NCBI GenBank assembly: GCA_019636615.1
Contig: JAHBXF010000002.1
Location: 312,001-376,000 of the forward strand
DNA length: 64,000 nucleotides
Reading direction: 5' to 3'
From: Phycisphaeraceae bacterium
Lineage (GTDB): Bacteria; Planctomycetota; Phycisphaerae; Phycisphaerales; UBA1924
A program made the translations under genes and the position numbers. Under the pieces are notes generated by a model. It did not search any database. It was not told the DNA's origin and was given only the letters and a program-made list of their open reading frames with translations. This document shows, in pieces, positions 24,721 through 34,776 of the stretch. Numbering within the stretch: the first letter of the stretch is position 1; each line of letters opens with the position of its first letter.

Positions 24721-25353
24721 ATGGATACCCGCTTGTGCCGCGCTGCACGCACTCTGTGTGTCGTCAACCGAACCCCTCGTCGCTGTGCGTTCATCATGGC
24801 CGCGTCGCTCGCCCTCGCGGCGACGGGCGCGCTTTCTCAGACGATCACCAACGGTACCTTTGACCTTGAAGTGCCCCGCACGTCCTTCGGCAATGGGTGG
24901 ACAGGCTTGAGCAATGACGGCGCGGGCGGCTGGCGTTCGAGCGGCGGCAACCCTGGCGGCTTCTTCATCATCAACGACAACGGGGCATGCGACCGCGACC
25001 CGAGCATCTCGCAGATCGTAACAGATCTGGTCGTCGGTCAGGTCTACGAAATCTCAGGCGACTATGCGAGATTGATCGTCAACAGCGCCCCGTCGGGCGG
25101 CGCTTCCTTCGCCGCGGACATTGACGGCGTGCAACTCTTCACCGGCACCGCCGGAACGCTGCAGGCCTGGCGACCCTTCGCGTTCGTGTTCACGGCGACG
25201 GCCGACACCGCGACACTGCGTCTTCGCTCAGAGATCAACGGCACGGACAACGATGTCGCGGTGGACAACATCGCGATCACGCTGGTTCCCACGCCGGCCG
25301 GCCTTGGTCTCTTCGCCGCCGCGGGTTTCGGTGCGCTGCGCCGCCGTCGCTGA
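24721..25353 (+). CDS. Secreted PEP-CTERM-type sorting protein
   Basis: 210 residues from ATG 24721, ten bases after GGAGG. A basic N-terminus precedes hydrophobic FIMAASLALAATGALSQ, a signal peptide probably cut near residue 40. The mature part starts TITNGTFDLEVP and resembles a jelly-roll carbohydrate-binding-like domain (DUF642-like: GQVYEISGDYARLIV, then DNDVAVDNIAITL). The C-terminus has VPTPAG, a short hydrophobic helix (LGLFAAAGFGAL) and RRRR, the planctomycete form of the PEP-CTERM/exosortase sorting signal. Likely exported and anchored or released by an archaeosortase/exosortase-type enzyme. Function unknown. Confidence 0.8.
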   Translation: MDTRLCRAARTLCVVNRTPRRCAFIMAASLALAATGALSQTITNGTFDLEVPRTSFGNGWTGLSNDGAGGWRSSGGNPGGFFIINDNGACDRDPSISQIVTDLVVGQVYEISGDYARLIVNSAPSGGASFAADIDGVQLFTGTAGTLQAWRPFAFVFTATADTATLRLRSEINGTDNDVAVDNIAITLVPTPAGLGLFAAAGFGALRRRR

Positions 25354-25477
25354 ACAACAGGCGCAGCCTGGTGCGATGACAGCCAATCGACAGATCCCAA
25401 ACCCGCCCGATCTGGGTCGGTGGTGTCACGTGGTCGATGTGCCCGCATGAAGTGGCGGTTGGGCTCAGGCGGGCTGC

Positions 25478-26908
25478 CTACGGCATCCGGGTGTCGGGCG
25501 CAGACCCGTCCGCGAGCGATTCGGCGATCGAGACCCACCCCCCGCCGAAAGCCTTGTAGAGGCCCACGCTCGAGGCCAGGAGCGAGGCTTGGAGGCGGGC
25601 CTGCTGGAGTTGTGCATCAAAGAGCGCACGCTCGGCGTCGAGCACCTCCAGGTAGCCGACATAGCCGTTGTCGTACCGCTTCAGGGCGAGCGAGGCGTAC
25701 TGCGTGAGTTCTTCGACCTGGCGAGACTGCCCGCTCACCTCTTCGATGAGCATCGCACGGGTGATGAGCGCATCCTCGGCTTCTCGCAATGCCGTGAGCA
25801 CCGCCCCGCGGTAGGTGTCGAGGGCTTCCCGCTCTACGGCGCGGGAGACCTGAAGACGGCTTTCGAGCAACCCCGCGGTGAAGAGCGGGCCCGCCACGCC
25901 CGCGGCGATGGTGTAGGCGCCCGCGGGTGAAGTGAAGAGCCGCCCCAGGTCATCGCTGGCGAAGCCCATGGCTCCGGTGAGTGCAAAGCGCGGATAGAAG
26001 TCGGCGATAGCCGCGCCCACGCGTGCGTTGGCCGCCACGAGGTTCTGTTCCGCGGCGCGCAGGTCGGGCCTTCTCGTGAGCAGGTCACTTGGCAACCCGG
26101 CGGGAACTGGCGGGGTGGCGAGTTCGGCCAGAGGAAGGCCGCGCGCGACATCTCCGGGGGCGCGGCCGAGAAGCACGCTGATGGCGTTTTCCAGCGTGCC
26201 GATATCTCGATGCAGGGCGGGGATGGCCGTGGCGGTGCGTTCGAGTTCTGAGCGAATCTGAGAGAGTTCGAGCCTTGAGACGACGCCCCGTTCAAACTGC
26301 AGTTCGAAGATCCGGAGCGTCTCTCGCCGGGTTTCAAGCACACGGTTGGCGATGGCCAGTTGCTGATCGAGGCTTCGAAGCGCGATGTACGAGGTTGCGA
26401 CGGAACTGACCAACGATAGAATCACGCCCCGCCTGGCCTCTTCAGAGGCGAGCGCATCGGCGATGGCGGCGTCGGTGGTACGGCGTACGCGCCCGAACAC
26501 ATCGAGTTCCCAGCCGAGGTTGAGGTTGGCCTCGAAAAAGTCCAGCACGCGTGGGCCGCCGGCCGCGGCGGTCTCTCTCGATCGTTGCGCACGCCCTGCG
26601 GATGCGTCATAGCCGACACTGGGAAGCGAGGCGGCGCGAGAAATGCCGACGCGAGAGGCGAACTGGTCGACACGCGACGCAGCGATGCGAACATCGATGT
26701 TGTTGCGCAGCGCTTCGGATACAAGATCATCAAGCACTGGGTCGCGGAAGCCCGACCACCACGCGGTGTCGATGGCGTCGAGCGTGCCCTCGGTGAGCGT
26801 GCGGAAAGATGCTGGAGGGGTGAGGTCCGGCCGCTTGTATTCTGGGCCAACCGTGCAGGCGGCGAGCGAGAGCAGGATGGGCATGCACACGGCGAACGAT
26901 TTACGCAC
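25478..26908 (-). CDS. Outer-membrane efflux lipoprotein (NodT/OprM family)
   Basis: 476 residues. Signal peptide with lipobox SLAAC (C18), followed by TVGPEYKRPDLTPPASF, the classical start of NodT-type channels. Two tandem OEP repeats follow (roughly 60-245 and 270-455); GLPSDLLTRRPDLRAAEQNL and VGAAIADFYPRFALTGAMGF are family signatures. Trimers form the outer-membrane/periplasmic exit duct of tripartite pumps. It is the last gene of a three-gene operon and overlaps the pump gene by eight bases. Confidence 0.95.
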   Translation of the reverse strand: MRKSFAVCMPILLSLAACTVGPEYKRPDLTPPASFRTLTEGTLDAIDTAWWSGFRDPVLDDLVSEALRNNIDVRIAASRVDQFASRVGISRAASLPSVGYDASAGRAQRSRETAAAGGPRVLDFFEANLNLGWELDVFGRVRRTTDAAIADALASEEARRGVILSLVSSVATSYIALRSLDQQLAIANRVLETRRETLRIFELQFERGVVSRLELSQIRSELERTATAIPALHRDIGTLENAISVLLGRAPGDVARGLPLAELATPPVPAGLPSDLLTRRPDLRAAEQNLVAANARVGAAIADFYPRFALTGAMGFASDDLGRLFTSPAGAYTIAAGVAGPLFTAGLLESRLQVSRAVEREALDTYRGAVLTALREAEDALITRAMLIEEVSGQSRQVEELTQYASLALKRYDNGYVGYLEVLDAERALFDAQLQQARLQASLLASSVGLYKAFGGGWVSIAESLADGSAPDTRMP

Positions 26909-29900
26909 GGGCGGGCTCCTTGCTGCGGGTGTAGCGGTCCGTGGTGCCGACGATGAGGTAGTAGAACATCGGCACGAATATCAGCGCGAGCGTGGTAGCA
27001 CCGATCATGCCGCCGAGAATGCCGGTGCCGATGGAAAGCCGCGCCTTGGCACCGGCACCGGTGGCGATGACGAGGGGAATCGTGCCGAGGATGGAGGCAA
27101 AGGAGGTCATGAGGATCGGGCGGAGTCGGAGTTTGGCGGCCTCGATGGCGGCTTCCGCGGCGTTCAAACCCTGGTCGTGTTTGACCTGGGCGAACTCGAC
27201 GATGAGAATAGCGTTTTTCGCTGAGAGGCCGATGAGCGTGATCAGGCCGACCTGAAAGTAAACGTCGTTGTCGCGCCCTGAGATCCAGACAGCAACCAGC
27301 GCCCCGAACACGCCGAAGGGCACGGCCGTAATGATGGCGATCGGCAGAGTCCATCGCTCGTATTGCCCCGCCAGAATGAGGAACACGAGCACGATGCCGA
27401 ACGCGAAGGCGAAGACGGCGGTTGACCCCGCCTGCTTCTGCTCGAACGCCTGGCCGGCCCAGGCGTACGACATCGTGTCCGGGAGCACCCCGGCCGCGGT
27501 TGCTTCCATCGCCGCGAGGCTTTGGCCCGAACTGAAGCCGGGAGCCGCGTCGCCGGTGATCTTCGCCGCGGGCAACCCATTGAAGCGCTGCACCAGATCT
27601 GGCCCGGCGGCATACGACGCATCGACAACAGCGGAGAGGGGGATCATCTCGCCGTCGCGCTGGCGAACAAAGATGCGGTCGATATCGCCGGGTTCATCTC
27701 TGAAAGAGGCCTCTGCCTGGACGATGACATTCCAGACCCTGCCGTACTTGGAATACTGGCTCACGTAGGCGGCGCCGAAAAGGGACTGCAACGCGTCAAA
27801 GATGCCCTCGACGGGCATGCCGAGCGTTTCTGCACGGGTGCGGTCAACGTCGATCATCAGGCGGCGAGCGTTCGCGTTGTACGTGCTGTTGAGCGAACGG
27901 AGTTCGGGTCTTTCGCGTGCGGATTGCAGGAATGCGCCGACCTGAGACGCGAGTTGTCGGGGGTCGTCGCTCCCGCGGTTCTGGAGCCAGAACTCAAAGC
28001 CGCCCTGGCTGCCAAGGCCCGGGATGGCGGGTGGGTTGATGGGAATGGCAACGCCGTCGGTGAGGGTCGCGAACCTCGAGCGGGCATGGAGCATGAGGTG
28101 TTCGAGCGAGAGTTCCTTGACACCTTTACGCTCATCGAAGTCGCGTAAGGCCACGAAGATTGTGGCCGCGTTGTTCTTGAACTGGTTGTCGATCAGGCTG
28201 AAGCCCGTGATCTTGGAGGCATATTTCACGGCCGGGTGTTCAGAGAAGATCCGTTCGACGCGCACAGCGACATCGTCGGTTCGGTTCAGTGTTGCGCCGT
28301 CGGGCAGAAAGACCGCCGCGAAGACGTATCCCTGGTCGTCCTCGGGCACGAAACTGCCGGGTACGACACTGAAGAGGTAGACAATGGCGTAGCCGATGCC
28401 GGCGACAAGCACGAGGCCCAGCACGGCGAGCCGGATGACGAAACGAACACCAGCGCCGTAGGCCAGCGTAACCGTATCAAGGACCCAGTTGAAGGCCCTG
28501 AACGGAACCGACACGGACGTGCGTGGCTTGAGGAGGACGCCGCAGAGCGCGGGAGTGAGGGTGAGCGCGACGACACTGGAGATGGAGACGGAAATGGCGA
28601 TAGTGACGGCGAACTGCTTGTAAAGCACTCCCGTCGTGCCGCCCAGAAAAGCCACGGGGATAAACACGGCGCAGAGCACCAGCGTGGTGGCGATCACCGG
28701 ACCGATCACCTCTCCCATCGCCTTGACGGTCGCGTCTTTGGCGTTGAGTTTCTCTTCGTGCATCACGCGTTCGACGTTCTCGACGACGACGATGGCGTCG
28801 TCGCACACGATCCCGATGGCAAGCACAAGCCCGAGAAGCGTGAGCAGGTTCAGGCTGAAGCCAAGCACGAGCATGCCCGCGAATGTGCCGATCACCGAGA
28901 CGATGATGGCGATGGTGGGGATGAGTGTGGCCCGGAAGTTCTGGAGGAACAGGTACGTGACGAGCACGACCAGGATGATGGCGACGACGAGGGTGACGAG
29001 AACCTCTTTGATGGAGGCGTCAACCACCTTGGTTGTGTCGAAGGAAATCGCGTACTCGATGCCGGCGGGGAAAGATGCGCTCAGCGTCTCCATCGTACGG
29101 CGCACCCGATCGGCAACCGCCAGCGCGTTCGATCCGGGCTGCTGATACACCGCGATGAAACTCGCCGGTTTGCCGGAAGCGTCGCCGTCGCGTGCAACGG
29201 TCGAGCGCAGCAGGTACTGTTGGATGCCGACTTCCGCCCGGGCGACGTCGCCGAGCCGGACAACCGCCGAGCCCTCCGCGGAGGCCCTGATGATGATGCT
29301 CTCGAACTCGGCCGGCGTGTTGAACCGGCCACGCGTGACAACGGGCACGGTGACTTCTGCGGGCCGGTCGAGCGGGTCCTGGGCCACGGTGCCGGCGCTG
29401 AACTGCTGGTTCTGGCGGGCAATCGCGGATTTCACGTCGGCCGCGGTGATCCCCATGCTGGCCATGCGTTCAGGGTTCAGCCAGATCCGCATGGCGAGGT
29501 CGGGCAGGCCCATGATCTGGGCCTGGTTCGCGCCGTCGACCCGCTTGAGCGCGTCGAGGATGTACAGGTTGGCATAGTTACCGATGTACTGCTCGTCGTA
29601 GGTGGAGTCGGGCGAGTAGAGCGCGATAAGCAGCAGTGTGCTCGAAGATCGCTTCTGGACTTTCACGCCCGTCTGTCGGACCGCGTCCGGCAGGCCAGGC
29701 AGCGCCAGGTTGACACGGTTCTGCACCTGCACTTCGGCCGTGTCAGGGTTGGTGCCCAGCGCGAAAAAGGCTGTGATCGTCATCTGCCCAGCGGCCGAAC
29801 TGGTGGACTGCATGTAGAGCAGGCCGTCGGCGCCGTTGAGCTGGGTTTCGATCGGCGCGGCGACAGAGTCTGCAACCGTCTGCGCATCCGCCCCCGGATA

Positions 29901-30047
29901 GTTCGCCGTCACGGTGACTTGCACCGGAGCGATGTCCGGGTATTGGGTGATGGGCAGGTTCAGCCCCGCGACAGCACCCGCGAGCACGATGATGACCGAG
30001 AGCACCGATGCCAGGATGGGTCTACGGACAAAGACGGTCGTGATCAC
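26901..30047 (-). CDS. RND efflux pump, HAE1 (AcrB/MexB) family
   Basis: 1048 residues, the normal length of AcrB-type proteins. MITTVFVRRPILASVLSVII begins helix 1; ITQYPDIAPVQVTVTANYPG leads into the porter domain. Proton-relay residues are present: D416-D417 in IVCDDAIVVVEN (helix 4) and K944 in GLSAKNAILIVEF (helix 10). Twelve membrane helices and two large periplasmic loops are expected. It exports hydrophobic drugs, dyes or detergents using the proton gradient. Its start overlaps the adaptor stop by four bases (ATGA). Confidence 0.96.
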   Translation of the reverse strand: MITTVFVRRPILASVLSVIIVLAGAVAGLNLPITQYPDIAPVQVTVTANYPGADAQTVADSVAAPIETQLNGADGLLYMQSTSSAAGQMTITAFFALGTNPDTAEVQVQNRVNLALPGLPDAVRQTGVKVQKRSSSTLLLIALYSPDSTYDEQYIGNYANLYILDALKRVDGANQAQIMGLPDLAMRIWLNPERMASMGITAADVKSAIARQNQQFSAGTVAQDPLDRPAEVTVPVVTRGRFNTPAEFESIIIRASAEGSAVVRLGDVARAEVGIQQYLLRSTVARDGDASGKPASFIAVYQQPGSNALAVADRVRRTMETLSASFPAGIEYAISFDTTKVVDASIKEVLVTLVVAIILVVLVTYLFLQNFRATLIPTIAIIVSVIGTFAGMLVLGFSLNLLTLLGLVLAIGIVCDDAIVVVENVERVMHEEKLNAKDATVKAMGEVIGPVIATTLVLCAVFIPVAFLGGTTGVLYKQFAVTIAISVSISSVVALTLTPALCGVLLKPRTSVSVPFRAFNWVLDTVTLAYGAGVRFVIRLAVLGLVLVAGIGYAIVYLFSVVPGSFVPEDDQGYVFAAVFLPDGATLNRTDDVAVRVERIFSEHPAVKYASKITGFSLIDNQFKNNAATIFVALRDFDERKGVKELSLEHLMLHARSRFATLTDGVAIPINPPAIPGLGSQGGFEFWLQNRGSDDPRQLASQVGAFLQSARERPELRSLNSTYNANARRLMIDVDRTRAETLGMPVEGIFDALQSLFGAAYVSQYSKYGRVWNVIVQAEASFRDEPGDIDRIFVRQRDGEMIPLSAVVDASYAAGPDLVQRFNGLPAAKITGDAAPGFSSGQSLAAMEATAAGVLPDTMSYAWAGQAFEQKQAGSTAVFAFAFGIVLVFLILAGQYERWTLPIAIITAVPFGVFGALVAVWISGRDNDVYFQVGLITLIGLSAKNAILIVEFAQVKHDQGLNAAEAAIEAAKLRLRPILMTSFASILGTIPLVIATGAGAKARLSIGTGILGGMIGATTLALIFVPMFYYLIVGTTDRYTRSKEPARA

Positions 30048-31222
30048 GTGCCGCCCCCCGGGTTCGTCGTCAGCGGAACACCGCCGGTATCCACAATTCT
30101 CGAGATCATCAGCGGGACGCCCGGCTGAAGCCCGACCGTGCCGTTGACAACTACCCGATCACCCTGCCGCAGGCCGGACTCCACAATCCACATATCGCCA
30201 TGCCATGGCCCGAGTGTGATGGGGCGCTGCTCGGCCTTGCCGTCACGGTCAACAACCCACACATACGGCCCTTTCGGGCCCTCAAGAACGGCGCGCTGCA
30301 TGACGGCGATCGCGCTGGGACGCACCGCGCCGTGCAGATACAGGCGTACGTATTGGCCCGGGTGGATTCTCTCAGCGGTGTTCGGGATCTCGGCCCGCAC
30401 AAGCACGGAACCGGTGCGGGAACTGACTGAGGCATCGGCGAAGGAGATTCGCCCTGATTCAGGGTGGCGCGTGCCGTCGGCCAGTTCGATCACGACACGG
30501 AACTCGCTTCGGTCAGGGTATCGGATGGTGCCGGCTTCTTTGCTCCTCAGGCTTCGGAGCAGTTGCGTTTCGGTCACGCTGAACTCAACCCAGATCGGGT
30601 TGACACGGGCGACATAGGTCAAAGCTCCCGTCGTCGCGGTGAGGTACGCGCCCTCCCGCTGACTCGCCGAACCGGTGAGCCCGCGCACCGGGGCGGTAAT
30701 CGTTGTGTATCCAAGATTGAGTTCGGCATCGAAAACCCGTGCGGAGGCGGCTTCGACGGCCGCCGCGGCCTCTCGCACTTTACCCCTGGCGTCGTCGAGT
30801 TCTTTGGCCGCGATCGCATCCATCGCGGCAAGGGGTTCGATTCTGGCCAGAAGCGCCTCGGCGATCTCAAGCCGGGAACGTTGTTGAGCGAGTTCGGCGT
30901 TCGCGGCTCTGAGGCGTGATTCGAATGGCGCGGGGTCTATGCGGAAGAGAACATCTCCCTCTTCCACGAACTCGCCTTCAGTATACACGATCTCGTCGAG
31001 AAACCCGGAGACGCGGGAGCGGATTTCCACACGATGGCTGCTCTCGGTTCGCCCGACAAACTCGAACTCGATCGGGAGGTCGCCCGGTACGATCTGCATG
31101 ATTTCTACTGAGCGAGGTGGTGGCGGAGCCGGCGTCGCAGCAACTTTGCGCTCGCAGGCGGTTGGTGTGCTGAGCACCAGTGCAGTGAAGAGAGCCAGAA
31201 ACGCGGCGGATCTGGAATACAT
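30044..31222 (-). CDS. RND efflux periplasmic adaptor (AcrA/MexA family)
   Basis: 392 residues from ATG 31222, preceded by AGGAG seven bases upstream; an in-frame start at 31300 adds 26 unlikely residues. A hydrophobic N-terminus ends TPTAC, a weak lipobox with C27-region lipidation possible. The lipoyl half-motifs flank an alpha-helical hairpin: RSRVSGFLDEIVYTEGEFVE before, and NLGYTTITAPVRGLTGSASQ after. The beta-barrel domain and C-terminal WVVDRDGKAEQRPITLG follow. It bridges pump and channel. First gene of the efflux operon; no local regulator gene is seen. Confidence 0.94.
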   Translation of the reverse strand: MYSRSAAFLALFTALVLSTPTACERKVAATPAPPPPRSVEIMQIVPGDLPIEFEFVGRTESSHRVEIRSRVSGFLDEIVYTEGEFVEEGDVLFRIDPAPFESRLRAANAELAQQRSRLEIAEALLARIEPLAAMDAIAAKELDDARGKVREAAAAVEAASARVFDAELNLGYTTITAPVRGLTGSASQREGAYLTATTGALTYVARVNPIWVEFSVTETQLLRSLRSKEAGTIRYPDRSEFRVVIELADGTRHPESGRISFADASVSSRTGSVLVRAEIPNTAERIHPGQYVRLYLHGAVRPSAIAVMQRAVLEGPKGPYVWVVDRDGKAEQRPITLGPWHGDMWIVESGLRQGDRVVVNGTVGLQPGVPLMISRIVDTGGVPLTTNPGGGT

Positions 31223-31359
31223 GAGTTCACTCCTGTGTGCGGCAATCATGGCGGATGCGCCGCCGCACACATGGCAGCCAAGTCGAGATTCGGCGAGCAA
31301 GGGAAAATACTGGGTATAAGACAGTGCTGAGCGAACAGTGTAGTGGACAGATGTGTGGG

Positions 31360-34300
31360 TTATGGTTGAAGATTCATTGAGCGAACGCGGATTCTGCGGA
31401 AGCGAACCTCAAGGGGTTCCTCTGTCTTGCCCACGCCGTGGACCTGCAGGGCGATATGGCCGCGCGCTTGGGTAGCGTCAAGGATGGTGGAAGCCGGCAC
31501 CCCGTTGATCCAGGTTTGAATGAGGGGGCCGCGGGCGAGGATTCGCACGATGTTCCAGTCGCCCGGCCGGTATGCGTCCCGGGCGTACGGAGCGTCGATG
31601 AGCGGCGCGAGCCAGCCGCGCCGTGATTCGTCGTAGATGCCTCCCGAATAGGCACGGGGCGAAGGGTCGAGTTCGTACTGATACCCGACAACGCGTGCGC
31701 TGCGCTCCGAGGTGTTTGGCTCAAGGCTCGAACGAAACTGAACGCCGGAGTTGAGGCGATGATCGTGCTTGACTTCGAGGAGAAGTTCGAAATCGTCGAA
31801 GAGACGCTCGCTCACCAGGAACGTGTTTGGGGTGTTCGGACGTGTGGTGCCGATGATCTCGCCCGCATCAACAGCGAACGCGGCTTCCCCGCCGCACACG
31901 AACCAGCCGTCGAGTGAAGTGCCGTCGAAGAGTTCCACCCATTCACCGGGGCTGGTGGGCACGGGCTCGATGGGCGCGATCCAGACATTGCGGAATCGCA
32001 CAGGGCCTTGCGCGGCGGAGGCGTGCGCCTGGAGGCGCAGCGGGCCGATGCTTGGGCCTGAGCCGCCGGGCGGGGCGGTCACAGGCTTCGAGGCCGCGCT
32101 GCCGGTGGGCATCGGGATCGGAACATCGTCATGGATGAGATGGCCGTTCCAATAGGCGGTGATGCGTGCGGGTTGAGTTTGAGCGCCGTTCTCGAAGCGT
32201 GGCGCACGGAACCAGATGTCGTAGGCCTGCCAGGTTCCGGGCCCGGTCGAAGCGTTGAGGTCTGCGGGTTTGAGGTTGTAGATGGCACCGGCCTGGTCGG
32301 CCCTGAGCGGCGTGCTGCCCGGGAGCGTGCCCAGCACCTGGAGTTCGTAGAGACCGTGCAGAAAGACCCCGCTGTTGGCGGCGAGTTGGCCTTCACCGCC
32401 CGGCGGGCAATACCACTCGACGTGCAGGCGGCAATCGGCGAAGTGGGTTCGCGATGTGAGGTCGCCCTGAGCCGGATGGAGTTCGGCGTAGCCGGGGCTG
32501 TCGCGCAACTCGCTCTGAGTGCGTGTGAGCGTCGGCCGTTCGCCGGCGGAGTGCGGCGTGGTGAATGCGGCACGCTCTGAGCGGCCGATGAGTGTGGCGG
32601 CGTGCTCGGGCGGCAACACACCGACACCCAGCGCGTCTGGGGTGATGGGCTTGCCCGCGAGCGTCGCGGCGGTGAGCGGGCGCGGGATGTGATTGAGCGT
32701 GTACCACGCCTCGGTCGACCAGATGGTTTCGCCCGCGAGCGACGTTGGGTCTGTGCGGATGTGAACGCAGTAGCCCTCCCTGAGCCCGGGTATGGCGAGT
32801 TTCACCCGGGTGCCGTCTGAGTTCGGCTCGGCGTGGCTGACACCGAGCGGCTGCTGATCAACCTTCGGGCCGCCGTACGCGGCGGTGGGTGCGTAGGTCC
32901 AGTGTGACACGGCGTAGTGAGCGGGGTCGGCGAGCCATGCGGGATCGATGGGCCGGGTGAACTCGAGTTCGAAGCCGTCCGGCAAAGCCCGCACAGCATA
33001 GATTTCAAACGCGGTCTGGCCGTTGGGCACAAGGCGCTGAAGGCCGAAGCGGGTGTCTCGCCAGTTCCAGTTGCCGCCGGCGCCGATACCGCCCACGTAG
33101 AGCGCGCCTTCCGGGCCCCAGGCGACACGGTTGACGCCGCAGTTGAGCCCCTGCGTGAAACGAAAGACCGCGCCCTGCCACTGACCGTTGACTTGTTCGA
33201 GGCACGCGCGGCGCAGGCCGCCGGCCGTGAGTTCGCCGATGAGCATGTGACCCGCGTAAGGGCCTTTCTCGATGAGGATGGGCTGCGTGGGGGAGTTGCT
33301 GACTTCGCCTTGTGAGAGGAGGAGTGTTGCGGGGGTTCGAGGAAGGTCGCACCACGCGCTGGCCGAGCCGCCGCGCGGATAACGCGACGCGAGGTTGGGC
33401 ACGAAGTTGGTGTTGTTGAAGTGGCCGTAGAAGCGGCCCGGAACCATGTGGGAGAACTGGTTCGCTGGCATCCACGTGCCCTGATTGTCGCAATAGAAGA
33501 GATCGCCGTTGGGGCCAAGGCCAAGGCCGTTGGGTGTGCGTGTGCCCCCGGCGATGAGGTTTGCCGTGTTGGAAGAGAGATCGATTTCGAGGATGCCGCC
33601 GCGCATCGGGCCGTTGGGCGCGGCGTTGGTGCCCATGCCTTCCCACTTTGGCGGGGCCATGGCGGTGGCGAGTGCGGAGAAGAGTTTGCCGTCTTTGTGA
33701 ACCAGTCCAAAGTGGAACTGGTGATAGTTCCAGCCTTCCCAGCCGCTGGCGATGGTGTGGTGCGTTTCATAGAAGCCGTCGCCGTCGGTATCAGTGAGGC
33801 GTGTGATCGCGTGGCGGTGGGAGACGTACAGGGCATCGCCGACCGCGACGAGCCCGCAGGGTTCGTAGAGACCATCGGCGGCGATGGAGCGCGTGGCGGT
33901 GGAGGGGTCGGCGGTGATTCCCGAGATGGCGTAGAGCCTGTCGGGGATCTTGGAGTCGATATCCGGGAGGGATTCTTCGGTGCGTTGGAGGGGATCGAAG
34001 GTGCCGATGATGAGGCGGCCGTCGTGCGAGAATGCCATCGCGCCGACGCGGGGCTCGAAGCCCTCTATCTGGAAGGTTTCAAGCCGCATGCCGGGGTGTA
34101 CCCCGTCGAGCGGACGGCCGTCGCCGGGGCGGCGCGGCGTTGCGGTGATGATGGCTTTGACGCCTGGCGATGTCACGCGTGCGAGGTCGGCCTGCGTCGT
34201 GAGGTTTGAGGTTGGGATGAGGGAGAAGGTGCGTGCGCCGGGCGGTTGCCACTCGAGACGCAATACGCGTCGGCCGCCCGAGTCGAAGTGCTCGATGAAG

Positions 34301-34776
34301 AGGGTGTGACGCCCGGGGGCGAGTTCGATCGGCGCGCTGTCGCGGGGCGCTGCGCCGTGTCGGCCGTCGTGGTCGATGACGACGGCGTTGTTGATGAGAA
34401 GTCGTGAGCCGTCGTCGCTGATGAGACGGAAGCGGTACGCCCAGGGTGCATCGCCGAGCGCGGCACGTTCTGCGGCGGGCGGGGGCTCTGGGATGAAGAG
34501 GTAGCCGAGTACGTGCGTGAGGATCGGGGCCGGGATGGCGGGGAAGGTGTCGTGCGGGAAGTCGACCGTGCTGCGGAGTTCGTCAAAGTTCGGGGTTTGA
34601 TTCTCAACGAGCCGAGGGATGGAGGTGATATCGCCCTGGAGTTGATAGACGCGCATGGTGACGCCGGGATCGAACTCGGCGCGAGGAGGAGCCTGCGCGG
34701 GCTGGAGCGCGGCGATCACGGGAGAAAAGAGAAGCGAGAGAGCGCAGAGGCACAGGCGCGCGGCGAGGGGGTGCAT
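31360..34776 (-). CDS. Large secreted protein: PA14, beta-propeller and two DUF1080 domains
   Basis: 1138 residues with an N-terminal signal peptide (cleavage near residue 23-28). Domains in order: PA14-like lectin module around 88-190 (YRFRLISDDGSRLLINN); a glucose/sorbosone-dehydrogenase-like propeller about 225-600 (GLGLGPNGDLFYCDNQGTW, then NRVAWGPEGALYVGGIG); a linker domain 600-760; then two DUF1080/3-keto-disaccharide hydrolase jelly-rolls, ~775-950 (DCRLHVEWYCPPGGEGQ, then GVFLHGLYELQVLG) and ~955-1135 (WVELFDGTSLDGW, then LNSGVQFRSSL). Such multidomain proteins are common in planctomycetes that degrade polysaccharides. No haem CxxCH is present. Substrate is unknown. Confidence 0.88.
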   Translation of the reverse strand: MHPLAARLCLCALSLLFSPVIAALQPAQAPPRAEFDPGVTMRVYQLQGDITSIPRLVENQTPNFDELRSTVDFPHDTFPAIPAPILTHVLGYLFIPEPPPAAERAALGDAPWAYRFRLISDDGSRLLINNAVVIDHDGRHGAAPRDSAPIELAPGRHTLFIEHFDSGGRRVLRLEWQPPGARTFSLIPTSNLTTQADLARVTSPGVKAIITATPRRPGDGRPLDGVHPGMRLETFQIEGFEPRVGAMAFSHDGRLIIGTFDPLQRTEESLPDIDSKIPDRLYAISGITADPSTATRSIAADGLYEPCGLVAVGDALYVSHRHAITRLTDTDGDGFYETHHTIASGWEGWNYHQFHFGLVHKDGKLFSALATAMAPPKWEGMGTNAAPNGPMRGGILEIDLSSNTANLIAGGTRTPNGLGLGPNGDLFYCDNQGTWMPANQFSHMVPGRFYGHFNNTNFVPNLASRYPRGGSASAWCDLPRTPATLLLSQGEVSNSPTQPILIEKGPYAGHMLIGELTAGGLRRACLEQVNGQWQGAVFRFTQGLNCGVNRVAWGPEGALYVGGIGAGGNWNWRDTRFGLQRLVPNGQTAFEIYAVRALPDGFELEFTRPIDPAWLADPAHYAVSHWTYAPTAAYGGPKVDQQPLGVSHAEPNSDGTRVKLAIPGLREGYCVHIRTDPTSLAGETIWSTEAWYTLNHIPRPLTAATLAGKPITPDALGVGVLPPEHAATLIGRSERAAFTTPHSAGERPTLTRTQSELRDSPGYAELHPAQGDLTSRTHFADCRLHVEWYCPPGGEGQLAANSGVFLHGLYELQVLGTLPGSTPLRADQAGAIYNLKPADLNASTGPGTWQAYDIWFRAPRFENGAQTQPARITAYWNGHLIHDDVPIPMPTGSAASKPVTAPPGGSGPSIGPLRLQAHASAAQGPVRFRNVWIAPIEPVPTSPGEWVELFDGTSLDGWFVCGGEAAFAVDAGEIIGTTRPNTPNTFLVSERLFDDFELLLEVKHDHRLNSGVQFRSSLEPNTSERSARVVGYQYELDPSPRAYSGGIYDESRRGWLAPLIDAPYARDAYRPGDWNIVRILARGPLIQTWINGVPASTILDATQARGHIALQVHGVGKTEEPLEVRFRRIRVRSMNLQP

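Noticed and set aside
28236..30128. 630-codon open frame antisense to the RND pump gene
   Set aside because: Mirror of a GC-rich coding frame; Asp/His/Arg-rich composition with no domain; the minus-strand pump is certain.
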